This document shows, in pieces, positions 1 through 11,944 of a stretch of 64,000 nt of DNA; position 1 is the stretch's first letter, and each line of letters opens with the position of its first letter. The notes beneath the pieces were generated by a model. The model was not told the DNA's origin, did not search any database, and saw only the letters and a list, made by a program, of their open reading frames with translations. This stretch comes from Simmondsia chinensis (lineage: Eukaryota > Streptophyta > Magnoliopsida > Caryophyllales > Simmondsiaceae). Position numbers and translations under genes: made by a program. Location of the stretch: positions 26,645,212 to 26,709,211 of the forward strand of contig JAGTTD010000016.1 of the NCBI GenBank assembly GCA_018398585.1. The letters run 5' to 3'.

Positions 1-1140
1 CCAAATATCGAACTTATCCTTTTTACCGAGTCAAACAAGGCTTCCTCTAAGGCCAATTTGGATTTTTCACTCACTATAATGGCCTCTTTGAACGATGCTC
101 TTCTCTTTCCCATAGCTTTTTGTGTAGAGGAGGATGAGGAGCCCGGATTGATATCCAGGGACATTTCAATGCCCTGTAGAACATTGAGGGATCAATAGGC
201 CGACTTTTTAGCAATATTATCCCGTCCTTCTTGCCTCTCTTGGACTTTCGTCTCCGTTTCCATCGAATCCGGGTCAAAAGTATCACCTTTTTCAGCTATG
301 AGAAGTCTCACCTTTTCAAACACACACTCTTTCGCTCGTAAGAAACAGAGGTTCATCTCTTGGAGGGACAATACTTCATAACGTGGTCAAGTCTACCACA
401 CACATAACAAAAATCCCCCAATCTTCCATACTTGAAGCGTATCCACAGATTTTCCTTGTCCTGTCTCTTAAGATAAAAACTGCAAAGCATGGGACCCTTA
501 ATGTCGACTTCAACTTTCATACGGATGAATTTTGACCAGAGCATGTCTCTTTTTTCTTCCATATCAAGTTTGATAATCTTTGGGAAAAGATTACCAATTT
601 TAATTGCATTCTCCAAAGACAGCATACTTAACGGAAGTCCATGCACGCGGACCCAAAATTCCGTGGTAGTGAAATTCACCTCTTCAAACAGGATGTCTCC
701 CCCCCATTCTTTGACAACCATATGGGCATCATTGATTGGCCAAAGAGTACCTTCTTTAGCATTGGTTTTATCTTTTTGATATTGGAACACAAAGAGGAAA
801 GTATTGGGGCTGACCTCATGGATTTCAAACTTTCCTTTTGGTTTCCAGGCTTTATCAAGAATTGCCTTAATGGGACTAGTTCTTATGGTTTTACCCATTA
901 GGATTTTCCCCACTAAAGTTTGTTTTTTGATGGCCTTTGACATTCCACAATTTTCAGCCAATTCAAGGTTATACAGATTTATTCCTAATTTTTCAAGGTT
1001 TATTGGGTGAGACCGGGAGGGAAGAGAGGGGGGGGGGGGGGGGACGTGGACATTATTCTCCCGTTGTGAATAGGTTGAGGAGAGAGGGATGTAAGAGGGG
1101 GAAGAAAAAATCGAGAGACTGTGATTGGTTTTTGTGATAT
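1..1140 (-). mobile_element. L1-type LINE, 5' part (continues past left edge)
   Basis: Minus-strand non-LTR retrotransposon whose ORF1 reads leftwards and leaves the window. The part upstream of the ORF1 start (962-1140) includes a G tract near 1030-1043 and low-complexity purine-rich DNA. I cannot fix the 5' end; similarity to a LINE leader is inferred only from position. ORF2 would lie beyond base 1. Confidence 0.6.
353..961 (-). pseudogene. LINE ORF1 protein, DUF4283 plus zinc knuckle, prematurely stopped
   Basis: A 202-residue reading frame typical of ORF1 in plant L1 LINEs: an N-terminal DUF4283-like domain (about residues 10-155, with the family's W-V-R-V-H-G-L-P-L motif near 102-111), then a CX2CX4HX4C zinc knuckle (C-Y-V-C...H...C, about residues 185-198). 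ORF1 proteins bind nucleic acid in the retrotransposition RNP. The frame ends in TGA directly after the knuckle. Basic, ORF1-like residues are still encoded further left (74-286), so this copy looks truncated by a premature stop. It is a TE gene, not a host gene. Confidence 0.7.
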
Positions 1141-2091
1141 AAAATGCCTATAGATAACCTTATTTATAGACGATTCGTCCATAAAGCAAACAAAAGAGGC
1201 TTTGTTCAACTTTATTAAAAAGTTCCTAACGTAGACGTTCAAACAGAGCTGGGCAGTTGGGGTACCATAAATAAAATGAAGAAGAAGGGCAAAAAACCAG
1301 CGGGGATTCAAAATATTGTTTATATAGGGATGAAAGTGACCCCCTTATGAAGGGGTGTCATGAAGAGGTGTGAAGGAGACTAAAACTCAATAGAGTGCTT
1401 CGGTAAGCGTTAGGCATTTAACCCTTGACACGACATTTTGCGAGAACAAGACAAGAAACTACTCGCATCCTCCCCACACCCTTGCATTAGTTTGGCCACC
1501 TACACGTGCGTGTATGGTCCAATTACTTCTCACATTATCAAGCAGTTAACTTGCACTACTATATTTAGGGTGAAGTTTATTTATGTGGTTTTCCACGTGA
1601 GATGAAGCTGTGAAATAAAAGGGTAACAAGGAAGAGAGGTTTCACGATACTTTAACTTGTGTCTTTTTCCAACATACATATCTAAATAGTAACTATTAAG
1701 GAACAATTGCACATGAGTATTAAACAACGAATAATGTATATTTACAAAGGAGTAAATTGTAAAAACTAATGTATATATATAAGGAACAACAGTTAAAAAA
1801 ATGCAACTAATTCAAAGAAAAATAACGATTTTAGTGTTTCTACGTGTTTTAAAATGTATGCAGCGTTGTGCATAGTATGGGAAAAGACTTGTAATTATCT
1901 ATGTTAAAGTGTTAAATTATTCTTTGTTGAAATTATAATAAAATATATTAAATTAATTCATTAACTCAATACTGTTATAGAAATTTATTTTTTGCATCTT
2001 GTAGAAATTAATACTAGATTTAGTTTAACTGACACGTGTTTTCTGAAACCTTTTTTTGATTTTATATTACAACTTTTTTTTGATAATTAAG
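1141..2091. other. Intergenic, no gene seen
   Basis: AT-rich DNA between the LINE and the first copia element. I see no long frame, no RNA gene and no clear repeat boundary here. Confidence 0.5.
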
Positions 2092-2096
2092 AGTAA

Positions 2097-2565
2097 TGGT
2101 TAGAATTTTGGATTTAATCGATTAGGTTAGTCCGATAAAATAATAACAAAAGTCCGATTTTTAATTTTATGATAGGCCTATATCTAATTATATGTTAAGC
2201 CCATTGTGACATGGGCTTGGAGTGGATTAATGAGAGCCCATTTATAATATATGGGCCCATGATAGGTAGGCCCATATGTTTGTTTATGTAAGGGATTGTT
2301 TGTGTAAGGGACCACCCCCTTCCCCACAATTTTTTTTTTATCCAATTTATTTTTTCTCCTTTCATAAACCAAGAAAATTGTTAGAGAGGTTTCCCATCTC
2401 TTCTCTTTTCCCGACTGGTGGCTATTATGGGTGAGTGGAAGTGCGTCTCAGGCTTAATCGTCGGTAATACTTGGTACATAGCAAATATGGATGTGAATGG
2501 TACGTTCTAATTCACTTATCCCTTTGTTTAATTAGGTCTATCATGTTTCAAATATTAATCTTACA
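2097..2565 (+). repeat. Copia 1, 5' LTR
   Basis: Direct repeat of 8855-9319. It begins TGGTTAGAATTTTGG (3' copy TGTTAGAATTTTGG) and ends in CA two bases before the PBS. The LTR carries GGGCCCAT and AGCCCA motifs and a long T-rich stretch. Scattered differences between the two LTRs mean the insertion is not recent. Confidence 0.92.
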
Positions 2566-2567
2566 TA

Positions 2568-2580
2568 TGGTATCAGAGCC
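2568..2580 (+). other. Primer binding site, initiator Met-tRNA type
   Basis: TGGTATCAGAGCC two bases after the 5' LTR. This is the standard plant copia/gypsy PBS complementary to the 3' end of initiator tRNA-Met. Confidence 0.9.
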
Positions 2581-2702
2581 ATCATAAATAGAGACATGAC
2601 ACGATTCTCCATAATTATTGACTTGCATGTATTTGAATTTGTAATAATTGAAAAGCACATACGCGATCATATGTCATTACATAACAACAATTATAAACAT
2701 CA

Positions 2703-2885
2703 AAGTGGCCAAAGAGGAATTCCTTTATTTTGGGTGGTTGTTGAAACCAAGCGCTGATCTAAAGGCGACTAAAATGGAAAATCTTCACTTTGGATGATTG
2801 TTGAAACCAGACGCTGATGCGATCAAAATGAAAAATCCTTATTTTGGGTGGTTGTTGAAACCAGGCGCTGAGGCAATACCAAAAA
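2703..2885 (+). repeat. Three tandem leader repeats of copia 1
   Basis: Three imperfect units of about 55-65 bp, each with the core GGTTGTTGAAACCA followed by G-C-G-C-T-G-A (cores near 2737, 2798 and 2849). They lie between PBS and gag. Related cores occur inverted at about 30000-30085 in the non-coding LTR element, which hints at a shared leader or packaging segment (inference). Confidence 0.75.
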
Positions 2886-3710
2886 GGATATGAGATAATA
2901 GAATCACTAATTTAATATTGATGCGTGTAATAAAATTAAACGATGTTTTAATTATTACAAAATTAGATCATGTCCTAGTGTTAATATGATGAACAATGTT
3001 GAAAGAAAAATCAACAACAATGAATGGACATTTTATTCTTATCTTAAAAAAGGCAGTAAACAAAACTAATGATAATAATAAATTAAAAAAGAAAATTAAG
3101 CAAATGCATGCGCAAAGATTCAAGCCGGCACGCATGAATTTATTGGGCTATATGTTAACCGCTTTGGCTGGAAAGTTATCTTGTCTTCTTTACAAAAATA
3201 ATAATACTTAACATGTATTGTTTCGTGGTTTACTTTCTAATTGTACATGGAAAGGATCATTCTTCAATATTATTATTAATATTATTTTCAAGACTTAATA
3301 TAAATTGTTTCTTTCTTCAATTATAAAATTGTAATTTTGGTTGATAAATAATTATCCACCCAAAGGGGTTAATTATTTATTTTAATCAAGTTATTGCTAT
3401 TATTTTTTTGTTAATATAAGCGGATTAGTCCACACAAAGGGCACTAGTTTCTTGACATTAAAATAATATTTTATTGTTACAATGAGAGGAATAGTTACAT
3501 TTTTCACTCAAAGGGAAAATTATTATGGAATCTATTAGACTCTCATTGGTGAATCTATAAGAGGAGATGTTTCATTTTCCACCCGAAGGGAAAAATGTAA
3601 CAGTCATCTTAGACTCTTATATTGATTGTACTAAGCCTATATTTGTTGTTGAGATATTTTTTGTTTGTTCTAATATGTCTTTGTTATTTCCTTGTTTTTC
3701 TTTCTTTTTC

Positions 3711-4560
3711 AGTTGTCAATCAATTGACCGATCAATTAAACTCGATTGAAACTTTAACCGGTACTAATTACAAAAAAATGGAAACGGGATGTGGAGATAG
3801 TCCTTGGTTTGATGGACTTGGATATAGCCCTAACTGAAGAAAAACCTGACAATCTTACCCTTGAAAGTACGACTGAAGAAAAAAATTAAGTATGAAAAAT
3901 GGGTGAAAGCTAATAAGTTAAGTCTCATGATTGTGTGTGATCATATTCTAGGTGCAATTAAAGATGATAGTAGTGCTAAACAGTTCCTAGATGCCATAGG
4001 ACAGAAATACTTAGACTCTGACAAAACCGAAATTGGAGAATTGATTGAAAAACTTACTACAATGAAATATGATCTTGTAGGTAGTGTTAGGGAGCATATT
4101 ATGAAAATAGTTAATATTGCCTCCAAACTTAAGAGTGACTATAGTTGATGACTTTCTTGTTCATCATGCTCTTAAATTTCTTCCTGAACAATTTGGTCAA
4201 TTGAAAACAACTTACACTGCACAAAAGGATAAGTGGAGTGTGAATGAACTTATCTCTGTGTGTGTTCAAAGAGAAAGAGAGACTTTGTCATGATAAGGGT
4301 AGAAATAATGTAAATCTTGTTAATTTTTTAAAACATGAAAAAGGAAAATTTCATTACAAATATAACAAGAAACATGGTCAAAACTATGAGCCAGGTGATC
4401 ATCGAGGGTATTTTAACAAGCCCGGTGGTAGTCATGTTCAATCTCATGACTCTGTCTGCACCATACTGTAATTAAGAAGCAAATCAAGTGCTGGAATTGT
4501 GGGGAAAACCACAAGAAGGTTGATTGCCCTAAACCAAGAACTAAAAAAGGAGGTAATTCT
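3711..4560 (+). pseudogene. Copia 1 gag, frameshifted
   Basis: The N-terminal part reads in one frame up to about 3885 (L-T-G-T-N-Y motif, then an acidic helix). A frameshift follows, then a clear retrotran_gag_2-type stretch at 3861-4148, another stop, and a zinc knuckle at about 4480-4527. The knuckle reads C-W-N-C-G-E-N-H-K-K-V-D-C, so it is CX2CX3HX4C, one residue short of canonical. Gag would form the virus-like particle; this copy cannot make an intact one. Confidence 0.8.
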
Positions 4561-4569
4561 TTTATGTTT

Positions 4570-7500
4570 GTTTGCTTTGAAACAAGTCTTGTGGATGTTT
4601 CCTTTAATTCTTGGTGGTTGGATAGCAGTGCATTTATTCACATTGCTAATAATTTGCAGGACTTCGTAAGCAAGCGGAAACCAAATCAGGATGAAGTCAA
4701 TGTATATGTGGGCAATGGACTTAAAGTCAAGGTTGACTTTGTAGGTGTTGTTAAATTGTATTTTAAGAATGGTAATTATGTACTTTTAGAAAATACTGCT
4801 TTTGTACCGTCCATGAGGCGGAATTTAATTTTTATAGGACTTTTAGATAAGTGTGGTTATTGTTTTGAATTTGAAAGTGGTGGTGTTAAATTAATTTATA
4901 GTTCTCGTATTATTGGCGATGGTTTTCTAACCGATGGTTTATATCGTTTAAAACTACAACCTTTCAAAAATTATTCCTCAATGAATGCTGAGGGTGTTGC
5001 CCACAAAAGGTCCACAATGGATAAAAAATCTTATGCTTTATGGCATGGGCACCTTGGTCACATCTCTAAAGAAAAAATTGAAAGATTGATAAGAAATAAT
5101 ATTTTATCACAACTTAGTTTTGAAGGATTTAAAACTTGCATTGATTGTATTCAAGGAAAAATGACCAAGAAAAAAAGAAAAGGTTCAAATTGAAGTTCTA
5201 ATCTTTTAGAAATAATTCACACCAATATAAGTGAGCCATATATAACATCCTTGAATGGACATAAATATTTTATATCCTTCATTGATGATTTTTCTCGGTG
5301 TGGTTATGTGTACCTCATTAAAGAAAAATCTGAAGCACTTGAAAATTTTAAGATATATAAGACCGAGGTTAAAAAACAACTTGAAAAATAATTAAAGTTG
5401 TGAGGTCTGACCGCGGTCGTGAATATTATGGAAAATATGATAAGTCTGGTCAATGTAAGTGTCCTTTTGCTAAGTATCTAGAGGAATGTGGGATAATTGG
5501 TCAGTACACCTTGCCAAGTACACCTGAGCAGAATGGTGTAGCAGAAAGACGAAATCACACTCTCATGGATATGGTGAGATGCATGATGTCTAGGACTAAT
5601 CTTCCTGAATTTTTATAGAGTGAGGCTTTAAAAACTACTACATATATTCTTAACAGAGTTCCTTCTATATCTGTTCCTAAAACTCATTTTGAACTTTGGA
5701 CATGTAGAAAACCTAGTTTGAATCATTTTCTTATTTGGGGTTGTCGAGCTGGGCCCCACACGCAACCTCTCTGCTCTGCTCTCTCTCCTCTTTCTCTCTC
5801 TTCCTCATCTTCTTCAACCTCTCCCCTCGCTCTCTCTCTTCCCATATCCCCTGCGTTCCCTTCTTCTCTCTCTTCTCCTGTCTCCATGAGGCGATAAAGA
5901 CTTCCCTCTCAGGGTGGGGGTCCTCGAAAACAGCCTCTCTTCAGGTTAGCACCCTGAAGGGGAAAGGTTGCTTATATTTACCCCCCAGACCCTGCTTTTG
6001 TGGGAGCCCTTGAGGCACTGGGAATATTGTTATTGTTGTTGTTGTTGTTGTTGGGGTTGTCGAGCTGAAATCGAAATTTACAATTCTATTGAAAAGAAAA
6101 TTGACCCTAGAACTACAAGTTGTTATTTCATTGGATACCTTGATAATTCTAAAGGCTATAGGTTTTTCTGTCCTGGGCGCGGCACTAGAATTGTTGAGTC
6201 CATTAATGCTAAATTCCTTGAATATGATGTGTGTGATTGTAATTGCTCTTGTAAGAATGAAGTGGTATTGGAAGAAAATGAAGTTATAATTCCTGTACCT
6301 ATTATTCATGAAAAGGTCATTGGTCAACCTTTTCATGGAAATGGGGGTGAAGTCCCACATGAACAATATATACGTGAACAAGTTCAAGAAAGTCAATAAA
6401 GACTGATAATAAATCAGCCTCAACCCTCGAGTAATCCTATTGAACCTAGTTTACGTCGTTCGCATAGAGAACGTAGGTCTGCTATCCCTGATAATTATGT
6501 TGTATACTTCACTGAAAATGGTGATATAGGAGATTTTGATAATTCAATTTGTTACAGTAATGATATTTCCTCATTACAAGCTGAAAAGTGGCATGAAGCA
6601 ATGAAAGATGAAATGCAATCTATGTCATTAAATAAGGTGTGGGATTTGGTAGAATTACCTACTGGATGTAGACTCATTGGATGTAAGTGGGTATTTAAAC
6701 TAAAAAAAGATCCTAAAGAAAATGTAGATCGTTTTAAGGCGAGACTAGTGGCAAAAGATTATACTCAGGAAAAGGAAATTGATTATAAGGGAACTTTTTC
6801 CCCCGGTTTCTTCAAAAGATGCTTTTAGAACTGTTATGGGTCTTGTTGCTCATTTTGATTTAGAGTTACATCAAATGGACATTAAAATGGCGTTTTTTAA
6901 TGGGAGTTTAGAAGAAGAAGTATACATGATTCAACCTGAGGGTTTCATAGAAAAAAGGGAAAGAATATTTAGTGTGCGAACTTAAGAAATCGATATTAAA
7001 CCAAGCAAGCCTCCCGTCAGTTGTATTTAAAATTTGATGAAGTTATAACTAATCTTAGGTTTATGGAAAATAAGGTTGGTGAATGCATATACATTAAGAT
7101 TATTGGGAGTAGATTCATCATTTTGGTGCTATATCTTGATGACATTTTATTTGCTAGTAATGACTTGGGTATGTTGCATGAGACAAAGAAACTTTTATCT
7201 AAACACTTTTATATGAAAGATTTGGGGGTTGCTTCTTTTGTACTTGGAATAGAGACACATAGAGACAGGACATGTAAATTGTTGGGTTTATCTCAAAGTG
7301 TTTATGTTGAACGAGTTTTAAAAGCATTTGGAATACAAGATTGTAAACCAGGAGAATCACCAGTTGTTAAAGGCGATAAACTTAACAAAGACCAATGCCC
7401 AAAGAATGGGATTGAGAAAAAATTCCATTAAAAATGTACCTTATTCCAATGATGTGGGATACTTGATGTATATACAAACTAGTACTAGGTCAGATATTGC

Positions 7501-8050
7501 TTTTACAGTAAATATGTTTGGGAGATTTTCTTCAAATCCAGGTTGGGTACACTGGGTGGCAGTGAAAAAGGTTATGAGATACCTTAAAAAACTAAAGATT
7601 TCATGTTAGTTTATAAACATGTTGAAAATCTTGAAATAGTTGGAAATTCAGATTCAGATTTTGCGGGTTGCCAAATAGTATGAAGTTTGCTTCAGTATAT
7701 AGATTCACATTAGCTGGTGGTGTAGGGTCATGGAAGAGTGGAAAAATAAGGTTTAACCGCTACTTCCACAATGGAACTAGAATATGTGGCATGTTTTACG
7801 GCTTCATCACATGCAATTTGATTAAGAAACTTCCTTTCAAATTTGGAGATGGTTGATTTTATCTCTAAGCCACTCAAAATTTTTAGTGATTATAATGCAG
7901 CCGTATTCTTTTCAAGAAATAACAATAGGACAAGAGGTTAAAAATATGTTACCCTTAAATTTCTTTGGGTTAGAAACATGGTAAAGGATGGTGATATTAT
8001 GATCGAGAAATTTATACTGAAATTATGCTTGCTCACCCCTTGACAAAATG
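4570..8050 (+). pseudogene. Copia 1 pol (PR-IN-RT-RNase H), heavily broken
   Basis: Domains in order: aspartic protease at 4612-4990, where the catalytic D-S-G is changed to D-S-S (4621-4629); GAG_pre-integrase with H..H..C..C at 5035-5190; integrase core at 5200-5720, in which the expected first Asp of I-H-T-D reads Asn while S-D-R-G-R-E-Y and E-Q-N-G-V-A-E-R persist; integrase C-terminal part resuming at 6062 after the insertion; reverse transcriptase at 6580-7440 with Q-M-D-I-K and L-Y-L-D-D; and RNase H fragments at about 7600-8050. In-frame stops occur at 5191, 5388 and 5617 and frameshifts near 6828, 6985 and 7430. Non-functional. Confidence 0.88.
5752..6050 (+). mobile_element. 5'-truncated RTE LINE tail inserted in copia integrase
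   Basis: A 299-bp insert flanked by the 17-bp direct repeat TTGGGGTTGTCGAGCTG (5735-5751 and 6051-6067). It ends in a (TTG)n tail (about 6027-6053). The last 110 bp match the tail of four other copies in this window (GGTCCTCG..AACAGCC, CAGACCCTGC, GGGAGCCC). The 5' part is CT-rich. Removing it rejoins the copia frame around W-G-C-R-A, showing a clean retroposition event. It could equally be classed as a SINE sharing the RTE tail. Confidence 0.85.
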
Positions 8051-8841
8051 ATTGCGACCAATTATTTTCAAGCAACATACACAAAACATGGGTGTTTTAG
8101 AATCGTTTGATGTAATTAATTATTGGAGTCGGTTGTACCTTAATATACAAGTACTTCTATGCAATTTGAATTCTGGACATATGATATATATAGTATTGTC
8201 TTTGTACTATTTGTTTTTTATGGATATTGTCTGTATGAGGTTCTTATTATTAATATTTTGGCACCAATTTTGGTGGGATGAACTCATTGTAAAATTCTTG
8301 TAATGCTTACTAAGTGAATATTCTTTGTTTCTTGGATGCATCATTACTTAAGTAAAGCACAAGGATCTCTAAGGAGATGATTAAGTAAAGTTTGTCCAAA
8401 GACATGGTATATTTTCTATAAGGTGTGATTGCCTTGATTAGAAATGAAATCTTTTCTAAGTGGTGTCAATATCATTGATTAGAAAAGTGTAATAAATTTT
8501 GCTGAAATTGCAAGCTAGTTAGAACACATGTTTATGTTCCATGTTGATGGAGTTCCTAGTTTATGTGATCATGGATAAAAGTCATATCCTTTGAAGATGT
8601 AATTATTGCCATGGTTCAAATATTAGCAATTTTATCGAAAATTGATATGGATGTATTTTGGGGTTTTCATTATTTTGGCTATAATGTACATTTGGCCAGG
8701 ATTAAATTATTTTTGAAACGATTTTAATGATTGTATTATCATTTAAATTTATAACAAAATTCATTTAGAATGGAATTATTTTTCTATTTTTTAAAGGGGA
8801 TTATTATATTTCTTAAATATTTTCTTTCCAATCAATAACGT

Positions 8842-8854
8842 CTAAGTGAGAGAA
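8842..8854 (+). other. Copia 1 polypurine tract
   Basis: CTAAGTGAGAGAA immediately before the 3' LTR, the expected place for plus-strand priming. Confidence 0.7.
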
Positions 8855-9319
8855 TGTTAGAATTTTGGACTTAATCGATTGGGTTAGCCTGATAAGATAA
8901 TGACGAAAGTCCGATTTTTATTTTATAATAGGCCTGTATCTAATTATGTGTTAAGCCTATTGTGACATGGGCTTGGGGTGGATTAATGAGAGCCTATTTA
9001 TAATATATGGGCCCATGATGGGTAGGCCCATATGTTTGTCCATATAAGGGGCCACCCCTCTCCCCATATGTTTTATTTTTTTTATCTAATTTATTTTTTC
9101 TTCTTTCATAAACCAAGGAAATTTTTAGGGTGGTTTTCCATCTTCTCTCTTCTCCCAATTGGCGGCTATTGTGGGTGAGTGGAAGTGTGTCTTAGGCTTA
9201 ATCGCCTATAGTACTTGGTACATAGCAAATATAGATGTGAATAGTATGTTCTAATTCACTTATACTTTTGTTTAATTAGGTGTTATGATCTCTATCATGT
9301 TTCAAATATTAATCCTATA
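8855..9319 (+). repeat. Copia 1, 3' LTR
   Basis: Partner of 2097-2565. It starts TGTTAGAATTTTGG and ends TATA where the 5' copy ends TACA, so the terminal CA has become TA. Followed directly by the right TSD. Confidence 0.92.
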
Positions 9320-9323
9320 GTAA

Positions 9324-9844
9324 CATCATAGAGAGAGTCTCTAAAATATAAATGAAGCAAAAGAAAGAAATAAAATAATATCTAATAAAGATAAAGCAAC
9401 AATTTGGAAGCGCAACATGGCAAAGTAAAGCATTGCGTGCCTGGGTTTGCGCGACAGGGATCATTGCTAAAAGGGGAGTTCGAGGAGCATTGGACAAGGA
9501 CAATCTTGTTGTTTCTACTATTCTTCATCGTTTGCTGTTCATAATTCTTAATCGAGAGAATGTTATTATATATTACTTTTATGGTATTAATATTTACTTG
9601 ATGATTACCACCAAATATTTCAGTAGTGCGTGCTATATATGAAGTCTTTGGTCAATCAAACCCGCTTCTCAGTTAGTAGCTGGTCGCAAAGCAAGAGCAT
9701 AAATTTATGGGAGATGTAACTTTCTTGCACATTAGGACCAACACAATTTAAGTGCAGCCGGTGAAAATAAAGATGAAGCAAGAGACAATGAATGTAATTG
9801 CTTCAGAAAATGAAGGTACAAGACTCCCTATTTATAGAGTAGAG
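9324..9844. other. Intergenic, no gene seen
   Basis: About 520 bp between copia 1 and the RTE LINE. No convincing frame, repeat end or RNA gene. Confidence 0.5.
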
Positions 9845-9845
9845 G

Positions 9846-9876
<31 letters not shown>

Positions 9877-10540
9877 CCCAGTGTCTCAGGGGCTCCCGCA
9901 TACGCAGGGTCTAGGAGGGGTAGGATGTATGCAGCCTTACCCTCTCGGGGTAAGACCCTGATGGGAGGTTGTTTCCGAGGATCCCCAACCTAATAGTTGA
10001 TAGATGAGAAGGGCATGTAAGTAGGGCTTGCCCAGCATGTATGAATAACATATAAAGTGTAGGGATCATGAAAACCATGTAATGCATGTGAGCATGTAGG
10101 CAAGTAAGCATGTAAGCATGGAAGCAAAAAAACATGTAAGCATGTAAACATGAAAACCTATAAGCATGGGAGCATATCAGCTCGGGCAAAAGGGAAAAGC
10201 AAACAAGCATGAAGGAGAAAGATCGTACATGTAACACACTGCAACAAATAGAGAAAGTATAACGTATAGAGAGTATAGGGAGATAGAGAGAAATAGAGTG
10301 GAGAGAGAGAGAGAAAGGAAGGGGGAGAAAGTAGATAGAGAGAGCTAGCTTACGCGTGCTCCCTCTTCCTACTCCATTAAATCGGGTGCCCCTATACTAA
10401 TCCTCCACTGGGTTTTATCTAGGGCCATCTTTTCATTTAGGTTGAGGTAGGCGAGGTCGTTTTGAATTGTCTCCATCCAGCTTTTTTTTAGCCGGTCTCT
10501 TCCTCTCTTTTCGTCTGTGATAAGAAGTTGTTCGTATTAT
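9845..10540 (-). mobile_element. RTE-clade LINE, 3' end with ORF2 C-terminus and (TTG)n tail
   Basis: On the minus strand, 10525-10372 encodes the typical RTE C-terminus (R-G-R-D-R-L-K-K-S-W-M-E-T, then A-L-D-K-T-Q-W-R), stopping at TAG. About 520 bp of 3' UTR follows: a CT-rich stretch, a degenerate GCATGTAA repeat (about 10078-10180), the conserved 110-bp tail and a (TTG)n end (CAA repeats at 9846-9875 on the plus strand). RTE LINEs encode endonuclease and RT; only the last 45 or so codons remain here. The 5' truncation point near 10540 is approximate and I found no TSD. Confidence 0.8.
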
Positions 10541-11944
10541 CTGTGATATCATACCTGTTAGAAAAATAAGAATACCCTTGTTAGAAACCATTAGGGTATA
10601 AAGGTGAAGAAGTAAAACCTAGTTGACTTTTAATAGTCATCTACTACAACCTTAGTAGTCAGAGCCCTTAAGGATGACTCAAACCTAAATTCACCTGACA
10701 GATAAAGTAGTGATACTAATAAACATGTTTTCAGAAAAAGAATGAACATAAAGGAAACATGATTTGCCAAAAAAAAAGGGGCTTTGAGTTCGTCATTAAT
10801 GTCCGTGTTATCTGCATGTCATACTTGTTAGAAAAATTGACTAAATTCAGGCATAGCGACGAGAGAGAAAGCAATTAGAAAGACCACTATCCTAAAAGAT
10901 GATTTCGTCGCTGCTTTGGTCCACACAGTACTATTGGTGGCCGTCCTCTAGGATTAACGCGATCCGACTTTTAACATGCACGCGTTAATTGCTGGGTATA
11001 AATGCCTAAGAACTTTGCCCAATGAAAAGAATAAGACAATAATGGAGAGAGAGAGAGAGAGGGAGGGGGGGGATTGGTATGTTGTTGTTCTTACTGATGA
11101 TGTGTATAGAAATGGTGTAGAGCACAGGTATTTATACCGGTGCAAGGCATCGAAAAAAATTATTTTGCAAAAATCACACCCACACCCACACCCTTGCCTG
11201 AGCATGGCTCAGCAGGCGGGCGGCATGTGGTCCCCACCATTCTCTCTCCATTAACTTAATTTAAGAAGTTAAGTTGCATACCTATATTTAAACTAGGCCA
11301 CCCTCATTATTTTTTCCATGTGGGATAGAACTTTCTTATAAGACTCAAGGTTAACTTGTATCATTTTTTCAACAATACTTTTGATTGTCATTCATTCGTT
11401 GAGTTATCTTTCCTATTGCCATTTTATCGTTTTTGGTAACCTATAATAAGACCGGTATGTGATTTTCCTGTCTTGTATTGCGAGTTTCCTTACTAATTAT
11501 TGAATAAAAAGTCGTTCCAACAAAATAACTCTTTAAAATAATATTAAGTTATAAAAGATAATATTAATTATTTTCGAAGTATTTATATTAGATATTTAAA
11601 TTACAACTTATGACATTGCTAGGACCAGGATGCCGTGGAGCTCATCGAACCTCAAAATTGGATCGTAGATTCGTGCCCCAACAAGGCCCACTGAATTTAA
11701 TGGTGGCCCACTAGAATTATATAAAGAAAAATATTATATAATTAAAATATATAATAAGACAATATTAGATTACATAAAGATTATATTCAATTATTATCTA
11801 ATTTAAATATGATACATTTATTGTGTATTGAATACTTAAATTTAATATAATTTAAGAGTTCTTATTGTCAGAGCAAAAGTTATTATCATTAAAGCAAATA
11901 TGTTACTTACAAACAGATAGCCACAAAATTTCTCTGAAAACTAC
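10541..11944. other. Intergenic with a (GA)n tract
   Basis: No gene recognised. Contains a GA microsatellite at about 11046-11062, a short CACACC repeat near 11175 and AT-rich DNA. Short frames here run through simple repeat and show no domain. Confidence 0.5.

Larger units (their letters stand above)
2097..9319 (+). mobile_element. Ty1/copia retrotransposon 1, decayed, with nested insertion
   Basis: Complete in outline: 5' LTR (2097-2565), PBS (2568-2580), gag, protease, integrase, reverse transcriptase, degenerate RNase H, PPT (8842-8854) and 3' LTR (8855-9319). The integrase-before-RT order identifies Ty1/copia. AGTAA lies immediately before the 5' LTR (2092-2096) and again at 9319-9323, overlapping the 3' LTR end by one base; I read it as the 5-bp TSD. 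Many stops and frameshifts break gag and pol, and a 299-bp RTE tail sits in the integrase region (5752-6050). The element is not autonomous. Confidence 0.93.

Noticed and set aside
5968..6399. 143-codon frame beginning in the RTE tail as a new fusion gene
   Set aside because: The start is in the TTG tail of an insertion; the rest is copia integrase C-terminus. No sign of expression as a unit.
10954..11254. Opposed frames on both strands near a GA repeat
   Set aside because: Low-complexity translation (RERERE / SLSLSL) without domain or codon support.
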